Source: Bolinopsis microptera
Lineage: Eukaryota; Ctenophora; Tentaculata; Lobata; Bolinopsidae
Assembly (NCBI RefSeq): GCF_026151205.1
Contig: NC_087081.1
Coordinates: 1,663,886 to 1,727,885 of the forward strand
Reading direction: 5' to 3'
DNA: 64,000 nucleotides
Both the position numbers and the translations under genes were made by a program. This document shows positions 55,655 through 64,000 of this stretch, piece after piece (the first letter of the stretch is position 1; each line of letters begins with the position of its first letter). The notes beneath the pieces were generated by a model. The model made no database searches and was not told where the DNA came from. It was given only the letters and a program-made list of their open reading frames with translations.

Positions 55655-55906
55655 CCAATGGGCCGGAACTGGTGAACGAAGCGGTCCAGATATATGGGGG
55701 GAATCCGTTCTAATCATCCATATCTTTGTGGTCAGAATGGTAAAGGGGACTATACTTTGAGGTGGCCAAGACCAACGGGGAGAATCAAAAAGAGATGGTC
55801 TCTGGGGTTGGACGAAGTTAAACTGCCATTTAAAACTTCAAGTTTAACGTCCTCTCAAAAAGTGACGAAAATTTGTAATCAAAGATTAGTTGCTGCTGTA
55901 TTATAA
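55655..55906 (+). pseudogene. Gene-like region Q first exon, right-arm copy
   Basis: Contains WAELV/VQIYGG-type residues in shifted frames, then KGDYTL, RPTGRIKKRWS and GLDEVKLPFK. Transcribed outward from the palindrome centre, opposite to the left copy, so a central bidirectional promoter would be implied. Confidence 0.35.
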
Positions 55907-55962
55907 GTTAAAAAATTTAGTCGTATAATTAATCATTGATTAAATAAAACTTAATACCAACC

Positions 55963-56298
55963 ATGGGTGTGGTAGTTGCAGCAGTAGGACCTGACGGACT
56001 TGAACTAGAACCCAAAGGTAAAGTAGCAACACTAGAAGAAAGAATCCCTGTTGAAAGGGCAACCAGATGGCAGTACCAACACCGTTACCAAGATGCCGTA
56101 CCAGAAACAGTACCAGAATACCCGTACCGGATGGAGTACCAGACACCAGTACCAGACACATACCAAAACTGGTTACAGCAACTGGATACAGGACTGACAC
56201 TGATCGAGCGGTGGCCTGAAGGCAGAGCCAGTTTGCAGTGCTCCCCGTGGGCAATGGTATGGACAGCAGGGAGGACCTGCGGTGCTGCTTCTCCTTAA
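55963..56298 (+). CDS. Gene-like region Q exon, right-arm copy, 111 codons
   Basis: ATG at 55963 opens MGVVVAAVGPDGLELEPKGK, then VATLEERIPVERATR, a Val-Pro-Glu/Asp-rich run (DAVPETVPEYPYRMEY) and YQNWLQQLDTGLT. It ends at a TAA at 56296-56298. The 12-18-base internal repetition (gtaccag) gives the VPE pattern. No signal peptide, no recognised domain. The later part is probably frame-shifted. The left-arm mirror lacks the ATG. Confidence 0.4.
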   Translation: MGVVVAAVGPDGLELEPKGKVATLEERIPVERATRWQYQHRYQDAVPETVPEYPYRMEYQTPVPDTYQNWLQQLDTGLTLIERWPEGRASLQCSPWAMVWTAGRTCGAASP

Positions 56299-56544
56299 AT
56301 GAAGATGTTTATAACAGATGAGAAACTTCACAATTATATGAGGAATTTCAAGCAAATTTATGGTTGAAATTAAAAACTGAATTTGTAAAATCCGGGCAAA
56401 AACAACATTTTTTTGCTGTTTAAAAACCGCGCATATTAACGTTCAAAGTCGGAATTGTAAACATTAATAGGACAGATATTAGCCTTCCCACCGGGCTACC
56501 GTAACGTTAATTTGTAACCTCCCGCACAACAAAAGGATTGCATA

Positions 56545-58110
56545 CTAAAGCTCAGCCATTCCATCCTCGTCTTCTTGCTATGTCATACGACAATATCTGC
56601 GTCATCTTCTTTTATGTCATTCACAATATCTGCGTCATCTTCTTTTATGTCATGTCACCTTATCTGCTCATTCCTTTTGCTATGGTGTCATCTTCACCCT
56701 TTGCTTTTATCTCCCTGTCTATGAGCATCATCTTCACCATTGCTTTAATCCTCTTGCTATGGCATCAACTTCACCATTTATTTTATCTCCTGCCTAATGG
56801 CATCATCTTCACTAATTGCTTCATCTTTTGCTATGGCAACCATCTTCACCATTTGCTTATCTCTTCTCCATGGTATCATCTATCACCATTTGCTTTATCT
56901 CCCTGCTATGACATCATCTTCACCATTTTGCTTTTATCTCCTGCTATGACATCATCTTACAACATTTGCTTTATTCTCCTGCTATGGCATCATCTTCACC
57001 ATTTGCTTTATTCTCCTGCTATGCATCACTTCATCTCCTGCGACATTAACAGCATCGTCACCGTTATCCTAAAATATAACATCATTTATTGTTAAAGTGG
57101 ACCTTTACTGATAGTTGAAATTCGACATATACGTCAACTAGCGTCATCTAGCCGTCATCTAGCGTGAAATATCGCCAGATGATGATAGATGACGCTAGAT
57201 GACGCAGATGACGCTAGATGACGCCAATTAGCGACATTGTCGCTAAGTGCACGCACCTTCGAGTGTCGCTATCCTAGCGCTATCTAGCGCTACATCTAGC
57301 GCTATCTAGCGCTAATTATGACGCTATATGACGCTATATGACGCTAGAATGACGCTAGATGACGTCATATGTCGAATTTAGCCAACCTATCAGTAAGGTC
57401 CAAAAGTCCTTTACTGATAGACGTCATCTGCGTCATCTATCATCATCTGGCGATATTTCACCGCTAGATGACGCTAGATGACGTAGATGACGTTCCATAT
57501 GTCGAAATTTCAACATATCATAAAAGGTCGTTAAAGTTAAGGGCCCCAACGGCCAAGGTCTCTATCGTTGTACGGTGGACTTTGATGTGATATTTAAACA
57601 GTTATTTTTCAAGATACCTTTATTTGACGAGATTGAGCTAAATAGATAACACCTTTACTACGTCGCTAGTAGTCAATCACCTTTATTTATGCAAAACCCA
57701 GAAGTCAAACAACTAATTATAAATTTAAAATTTTATTACCTTTTTTAAATTTCTTTTCCCATGGTATACCAAGAGTATTTTCGGGATAACACACTCAAAA
57801 CCACAATAAACATAAAAACACGACGCATTTCACAGTAAACCGAAATTTTAAAACTGTGTAACCAAGAAATGCGAGGTTACACCTGGAAAATCGACAACAG
57901 CTGAAAATCTGCAGGGCGTGTTATGTTTAACAAAATGCCATTTGTTATGACTAGCAAAAACTACCATGTTAAGGTGGTTTGCTGTCAGTATGTTGTGCAA
58001 GGTCACAAACAAAAATCCTAGGTGGTGAAAGATTGCAATTGCCACGTCTTTCAGCGGATAAGTTATGCAACATGACAACTTCGATAATTTCCTTTTTCTT
58101 CTTCAATATT
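56545..58110 (-). pseudogene. Gene-like region P, right-arm copy
   Basis: Mirror of 52876-54423. Second exon 57068-56545: acceptor tattttag, GATAACGGTGACGATGCTGT start, acidic repeats, IVNDIKEDDADIV units and a final MAEL with TAG. First-exon pieces near 57848-58110 read SCCITYPLKDVA and VVFASHNKWHFVK. It ends in TAG where the left copy has TAA. Confidence 0.45.
57100..57530. repeat. CTAGATGACG repeats, right arm
   Basis: Mirror of 53440-53870, with different indels. Confidence 0.8.
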
Positions 58111-58164
58111 AATATTATTCTTTATTCATTATACTGTAAAAGTATAAATAATTAAAAGGAACAC

Positions 58165-58350
58165 TCACCAGATTTGTAAGTCTTGTAGAGTCTTGGTAAA
58201 ATCTTTTAAAGTCTTGTAAAGGTCTTGTATGAGTCTTGTAGAGTCTCGTAAAGTTTGTAGAGTCTTGAAGATCTCGTAAAGTCTTGTAGAGTACTTGTAG
58301 AGTCTCGTAAAGGTATTCTAGAGTCTTGTAGAGTCTCTTCATAGATCCTC
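58165..58350. repeat. TTGTAGAGTC tandem repeat, right arm
   Basis: Mirror of 52640-52830. Confidence 0.8.
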
Positions 58351-58909
58351 TCTCTAGTATCCCACTATCATTGTAAAACCAGTATTTCTGAATGTCCAGT
58401 CTAATTAACTATAAACTATTAACTCAAGTACATGCAGAACTCAGAAGATATAGCAAAATTGAGCTGCAGCTTTTAAGTTTTGTTATAATCTGTCACAACT
58501 TCACATGTTTTGCTTTCTGGGGGGATCCGCTGATGTTAATTAGTTTCCGGAATGTTACCTCCGCCGTCCGTGTGAAATATTCAGTAATCTGTATAGTCTG
58601 GCAAATAGCGGAGATACCCTACTCTATAGAGTGGGGTCTCTACCTCTTGTTAGAGAGGGTATTCACGAATCTCTACTTTACCATTACATCCCCCTACTTC
58701 ACCTCTACTTCATCTAGTAGTAGAAATTAAGTAGATTGCTTCACGAACACAGCCTAGCCGTGTTTAAGTTTTCAAGTAGTGTATTGTTTCAGCTTTTTTT
58801 TTTTCTTAGTAAGCTTGTTAGTATGATTTGTAGTATGTAAAAACCGTGAAGACAGCTCAGCAACGATAATAAATTAATAGCCATCTGCCCCTAAACCAGT
58901 AACCAGTGT

Positions 58910-59375
58910 ATCGACACGTACTGAAGTGCGACACGTACTGTATAGTAGCGTGGACACGTACTGTATAGTAAGCCGTGACACGTACAGTATGCGACCGTAC
59001 TGTAGTGCACACGTACTGTATAGTTGCGTGACACGAACTGTAAGTTTGCGTGACACGTACTGTATAGTAGCCGTGACACGTACCTGTAAGTATCCGTGAC
59101 ACTACTGTAGTTTGCGACACGTACTTATATGCGACACGTACTGAGTGCGACACGACTGCAGAGCGACACGTACTTATAGTGCGACACGTACTGTATGCGA
59201 CACGTATCTGTAAGTGCGACCTACGTAGTGCGACACGGAACTGTAGTGCGACCTACTGTAGTGCGACACGTACTGTAGTGCGACACGTACTGTAGTGCGA
59301 CACGTACTGCAGTGCGACACGTACTGTATAGTGCGACACGTACCTGTAGTGGCGACACGTACTGTAGTACTTCCT
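58910..59375. repeat. 17-bp GCGACACGTACTGTAGT tandem repeat, right arm
   Basis: Mirror of 51640-52110. Frames across it are artefacts. Confidence 0.85.
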
Positions 59376-60334
59376 AACCCTAAATTAACAACATGGTTTC
59401 TATTCGCAGATCAATTAGCTGCATTAGGAAGTAGATAAGCAAACTAGTTATCATGACGTGTTACCTCCTTTGATCAGTGGATTGTGACAAAAACAGGATT
59501 ACCGCCGTATCTTTTAAGCCTGTTTTGTATTATTTTGGTTCTTTAACCGATTACTATGGAATTCGAGGCGCTATATATGGGCGCTATATCGATAGCGCTA
59601 TCTACGTCACATAGCGACAGTATAGCAAACTTTATTGTCCAGGATGATGTAACCTACTACCCCAATTTTACCGCGTTTTTTCCTTTCCCCAAGTGGGGCC
59701 TCAACATACATAAAGGGGTGAACAAACAAAAACTCGATTACAGCTCCCGCGATTTACTGGCGGTTGTTTTTTTCCCCCAAAACTCAGCGTAAATTTGGGA
59801 ATTTTCACTAATACCCCCTTGGGACTGAGATATCTTATATCAATATAGAACCTAATCAATATAATAAGAACCCTGATATCCTTTCTAAACTCATCAAAAA
59901 CATTTTACTCTGTACTTCGTCCAGTTTACCAGTAATTATGTTAGTCGAAACCAGGTTTATAGTATTAGTAATAATTTATAATATAATTTTAATATATTAC
60001 TATGACACTTATCAAATATCTGCCCGAATGCTGTGTAACAAAAATGATAACATTATCTTAGTGGTCCTAGACATTTCAAATTTAAGATACTTTTTGATTT
60101 TTACTTATTTGAATCATTTTGAAGAGTTTCTGACTGATGAGCCATGGCTCGGTTTTCATATTTTCCAATTCAATAGAATATTTTCTTTTAATCACATTTG
60201 TTAAGAAAAGGCCGACTAAACGTAAAATGACCTTAAATAATAACCAATAACTTTCTAGTTGCCTACCAGTCAGATCTTAGATGTCAGAATACGTAAAAAA
60301 TAATATTACAAGTGCAAATGAATCTGGAATTGTC

Positions 60335-60445
60335 GAGCTTTAGTTGCGAGCTTTAATGCGAGCTTTAGTTGCGAGCTTTAAGTGCGAGCTTAGTTGCGAG
60401 CTTTAGTTTTCGAGCTTTAGTTGCGAGCTTTAGTTTGCGAGCTAG
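60335..60445. repeat. TTAGTTGCGAGCT tandem repeat, right arm
   Basis: Mirror of 50465-50595. Confidence 0.8.
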
Positions 60446-60930
60446 TTGACAAACATAACTGTAAATAATCTTATAGTCCACAAGTTTTTTGCTTGTTGGT
60501 AATACTAGATACTGTAAATGTAATAGAATGATTGAAAATAATAGTCTAAATAGTTTGGAATAGTGCTCAACAGAGGCGATGGAGGGTTTACACAGCGTAT
60601 CTGGCACGTTTATTCACGGACGAGGAAAGTTTGTCCTGTTTTTTGGTGATTTTTAGTCTATTTCCCCGCCTACACTCAGATTTATTATTAGGGTTATGTT
60701 TATTAAGTAAGAGCATGGTAAGCCAAATTGCTTGTTAGAACCAGCTATTAGCAATCTTTGTAGCAGTTAACTATTCTCTAATGCTTTTGGACACGAAGGG
60801 ATAACACACACCTAAGGCTCGAAACTTCATAAAACTACATCATATAATTTTGTAGCATGTACGTATCTCATTCTTCTTTTCAGGGATAATCACGTGTGAT
60901 CTGGTTCTTTGCGTTTGTTGTTCTAATCCG

Positions 60931-62500
60931 CTTCCCAGCTTGCCATCCTCCCCTCTACGACCAGTCTCATACGTCTCCAGTACGTGGACAGGGGATCGTC
61001 ATCGGAGCTGGTCCTCTTAGGTTCCTATAACTTTATCAGAGTTGAAATACAAGTCACATTTTATCTGAAGTATTACGTAATTTTAATGATGTTAACTTTT
61101 TACGCAGTTTCAAATAAACATTAAATTGTATCTTAATAATTAATATCCCTTTATTAATACAGTATAATACCAATAGCTTAATTAATAATTTGTGGGCACA
61201 TAATCCTTTATCCACATCAATATAACAAATTATAAAATAGTTTTCAGCTACGTTTTTTGTTTGTTCCCCCTCTCAGCTCTTCTTTTGAACCACCTGCTCA
61301 AACCGAAGAAGCTATATATATCGTGCCCACAGCTTCATTAGGTTAACTAGAAACTATAAGTTTCCCTAGTAACTACCTATAAGATGGTAACTGTAACTAT
61401 AGCTCTATAGTAACCTATTAGCCGATTATGCCATGATGGTAACTGAATTTTTTTCTATAGTAACCATGGTACACCTAATAATTCCTCCTCTATCTGGATC
61501 ACTTTTGTAAAACACGTTTATTCTGGTACACCGTAAAACTCTTTCAGGTAACCATGGTAACCACCTAAACCTCTTCAGGTATCCATGGTAACACACCTGA
61601 ATCCTCTTCAGTATTGAGGCAACGATCAGGTTCAGGTCTACAGTATATTTAGTCCCATCTGCTGATATATTCGTGGTGTTTCGGCTTTTTTTCCTTATGA
61701 GAATCCGTTGCAAGGTAATATTTGATGCAGAATCACATCTTGGGTCAAAATAGAAAAATCTCGTGAAAACATTTCGTGCATGTATCCTCCTTACGTGCTA
61801 AAAACATCATTTAACCAGAGTTGCCATATGAAGCTCGATTAATTTTGGTTGTCCCAATAAAATTACTTGTGTATCATATTCCTTATGTTATTTACGTATT
61901 CAACTAAAAAAGTTTCCCACAGCATATGCGGGGGTATAATCTCGGTGACCTCGTTAGCTGCCCTGGTAGGCGAACTAACCCTGATAGTTTGCCCCGGTAA
62001 CCGCCACTTGCGGAGACGTTCTTAATGGGGCCCTTGCTGTGGGCCCCTTTTTAAGGGAGCGTTCTGTACGCGAACATGGGGATTTCAGTGCGATTGCTTC
62101 GAATCTTCCTTAATCTTATTGCTCGATATAAATAAGTTGATACTAGTCGATTATGATTTCACCTGCAGACCGGTTTTATGTAAAGTTGTAACAATCGTCC
62201 CCAATCTGTAATATCCTTGTATCCATGGCCTACATGAACCCTCTCCTGTTCCATGGTAACTGTAACTATAGTGTACAGTAAACCGTCTCCCGCAGACTAG
62301 CGATCCTTTGGTACCCGGTCTCCTAAGCCTGCTGTCCCTCCCTCCCCTGAGTGTTTTTGTTCCCCAACTCACCACCAGCAGTAAGGCTAACAACTTGGCG
62401 GTCTCTCAGAAAACTTTACTGAATCCTGGCATCCTGTTCGCTGCGGGGGGGGGGGGGTGCATTGCTCAGCGTGTCAAGGTAACTTCTTAGTTGTCGAGTT
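60931..62500. other. Right flank of palindrome, GGTAAC-rich, no firm gene
   Basis: Several CCATGGTAAC or GTAACTGTAACTATAG strings occur (61385-61440, 61550-61595, 62250-62275), resembling the motif of the 14.2-kb array. A stem GGGGCCC-ttgctgt-GGGCCCC followed by T5 lies at 62027-62052. A G11 run lies near 62446. Confidence 0.4.
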
Positions 62501-62502
62501 CA

Positions 62503-62544
62503 ATTTCACTTTCACTTTCACTTTTCACTTTCACTTTCACTTAT

Positions 62545-62587
<43 letters not shown>

Positions 62588-62592
62588 CACTG
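62503..62592. repeat. (CTTTCA)n microsatellite
   Basis: About 14 hexamer units with two interruptions. Confidence 0.95.
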
Positions 62593-62754
62593 TCATTTAT
62601 AAACTCATCATTCTAACTTTTACGTTCTCTTTCACTAGGATACTACAAAAACTACCACATACCAATCTTACCGCCTACGTTGAACGTGTGTTTGAGAATC
62701 TGTAGTTTTGGGCTGGGACCGCTCCATGATAAACATCCTGGGCAAGCATATGCT

Positions 62755-63370
62755 TATCTGCCCCATTCTTAGGTAAGTTAGTAAACATTTGCTTATCGTG
62801 CCCCATTCTCAGGGTGAGTTAGTAACATTTGTTTATCTGTCCCAATCTTAAGGTGAGTTTAGTACCATTTGTTTATCTGCCCCATTCATTAGGTGAGTCT
62901 ATATAACATTTTTTTGTTATATCTGCCCCATTACTTAGTGATTTAGTAACCATTTGTTTATCTGCCCCATTCTTAGTGAGTTTAAGTAACAGTTGTTTAT
63001 CTGCCCCATTCTTAGGTGAGTTAGTAACATTAGTTTATCTGCCCCATTCTTCGATGAGTTAGAACTTTTGCTTATCTGCCCCATTCTTAGGTGGTTAGTC
63101 ACAATTGTTTATCTGCCCCATTCTTAGGTAGTTAGTATAACAATTAGCTTATCTGCCCCATTCTTAGGTGCGTTAGTAACATTGTATTATGCTGCCCCAT
63201 TCTTTGGTGGATTAGTAACAGTTGTTTATCTGAGCCCCATTCTTGGGGAGTTAGTAACATTTGTTTATCTGCCCCATTCTTATTTGAGTTAGTAACAATT
63301 GGTTATCTGCCCCATTCTTAGTAGAGTTAGTATAACTTTTGTTTATCTGCCCCAGTCTTAGGTGAGTATA
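62755..63370. repeat. ~38-bp tandem repeat, ~16 units, many with GGTGAGT
   Basis: The unit runs ctgccccattcttaGGTGAGTtagtaacatttgtttat with frequent one-base changes. The GGTGAGT stretch is a consensus 5' splice site, kept in about half the units. Confidence 0.85.
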
Positions 63371-63620
63371 TTGGCAGTTAGCAGTAAGAATGTAGTTAGT
63401 ACCTGACTGAGTCTGTCCTCAACCTTTAAAGCTTTAAATTGAAATAGCCTCGCATTAAAATTGTTTTTGCAAGATTCGTGATCTTAATTCTAAATTACCT
63501 GATTTTTGCGTACAGAAAAGTAGTCATTAGCATGAGTCATGTATATTTCAAAATAGAATGTATATTATATATACATACATATACTATAATGTATATTTGT
63601 ATTTCTAATCATACCTGCAG

Positions 63621-63721
63621 GTTTTCTCAATGACCTGGGACAATCCTTACAAATTCTTATTGATCTCTTCCATCTTCCTTTCCTGTTTGTCCATGTTCAT
63701 TGGACCCTATACCACTTCTCT
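63621..63721 (+). CDS. Candidate exon with hydrophobic N terminus
   Basis: Acceptor tacctgcag at 63620 and donor CTCT|GTGAGT at 63721. ATG at 63630 opens MTWDNPYKFLLISSIFLS, then CLSMFIGPYTTS, a signal peptide or membrane anchor, leaving phase 2. A possible next exon after atcttcag (near 63853) adds NILTQKLG and a stop, giving only about 39 residues. Alternatively the gene continues beyond the window. Unrecognised. Confidence 0.4.
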
Positions 63722-64000
63722 GTGAGTATATTATTTAAATTAAATAGTTACAAGTTACCAAAGTTTAAATTTTCCAATTGTCAGACTGATCTTTTGAGCG
63801 TATGTAATACACCGTTCTAGAGGTGTTAAAACATTTGCATTACTATCTTCAGAAACATCCTGACGCAAAAACTCGGTTAAGTTACAGTAACCATGGTAAA
63901 ACGGTATGTATTCTATGTAGCTATAGTTCCAGTTCCCATGGTAAATAGGTATTCCTATGAGCCCCCGCTTTTAGTATACAGTTACCATGGTAACTTGATA

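Larger units (their letters stand above)
49990..60930. repeat. Giant palindrome, two ~5.4-kb arms, ~25-base loop
   Basis: Matching outer ends: acacacgtgattatccctga (about 50015) against tcagggataatcacgtgtg (about 60890). Matching inner ends: agcccaatcggatcctgag (55432) against caggatccgattgggct (55512), with the turn near 55467-55490. Between them every block recurs mirrored: AGCTCGCAACTAA arrays, GCGACACGTACTGTAGT arrays, GACTCTACAA arrays, two gene-like regions and CTAGATGACG arrays. The arms differ by frequent one-base indels and by a T34 run on the right only (55530-55563). Either a true palindrome or a fold-back chimera in an unpolished long-read assembly fits. Confidence 0.85.

Noticed and set aside
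60945..61025. Possible exon with a Rossmann-like IVIGAGP string
   Set aside because: Only seven residues match, the third glycine of the nucleotide-binding motif is missing, and no downstream exon continues the domain.

Overview
This is a eukaryotic and almost certainly metazoan window. Genes are split by short GT-AG introns of about 150-200 bases. It carries animal-type transposons: a CR1-like LINE with an esterase ORF1, an RNase H-bearing LINE, an RTE-like LINE fragment, a Ty3/gypsy pol, Helitron helicase debris, a mariner-type MITE, a tRNA-derived SINE and several foldback elements. A decayed exon with a fucolectin/tachylectin-type (FTP) signature suggests a marine invertebrate, but the species cannot be named from sequence alone. 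The six-frame open frames mostly show retrotransposons; the host-like genes only appear when exons are joined across splice sites.

Layout, left half. 1-1.1 kb is low-complexity with a 48-base poly-G and the tail of a foldback element. 1.4-1.8 kb is the broken FTP exon. 2.5-13.4 kb is a tandem array of about 1.4-kb units, each carrying the same four exon-like blocks with splice sites, mostly decayed, interrupted by a 5'-truncated LINE (5.06-6.92 kb) and a 9-bp minisatellite (11.64-12.24 kb). 14.2-19.5 kb holds an inverted 21-bp repeat array, a TTAA-flanked foldback, a TA-flanked mariner-type MITE and an RTE-like LINE whose empty site survives next door. 19.5-21.8 kb has Helitron-related debris and direct repeats. 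22.04-23.11 kb (minus) is a complete four-exon gene for a 179-residue predicted secreted protein.

Layout, middle. 25.5-30.4 kb is a CR1-like LINE joined head-to-head with a SINE inside one 32-bp target-site duplication. 30.5-32.0 kb contains three small inverted-repeat elements. 32.3-36.3 kb is a LINE scrap fused to a truncated Ty3/gypsy pol. 37.0-41.4 kb (minus) is a nearly intact APE-RT-RNase H LINE with one frameshift at a homopolymer. 42.25-43.38 kb (minus) is a complete three-exon 242-residue gene with an overlapping 50-residue ORF. 43.42-46.30 kb is a terminal-inverted-repeat element packed with a GTAAAnnnnGTCACA motif.

Layout, right part. About 49.99-60.93 kb is a giant inverted repeat, two arms of about 5.4 kb around a loop of about 25 bases. 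Each arm carries the same tandem arrays and two gene-like coding regions: one with a 12-residue acidic repeat, one starting near the centre. The arms differ by many small indels, so either a real palindrome or a fold-back assembly/read chimera is possible; this must be settled before interpreting it. 62.7-63.4 kb is a repeat of about 38 bp in which many units carry a splice-donor-like GGTGAGT, followed by a small exon with a hydrophobic N terminus at 63.62 kb.

Most of the window is repeats and mobile DNA. The two spliced genes at 22-23 kb and 42-43 kb are the best candidates for expressed protein-coding genes.
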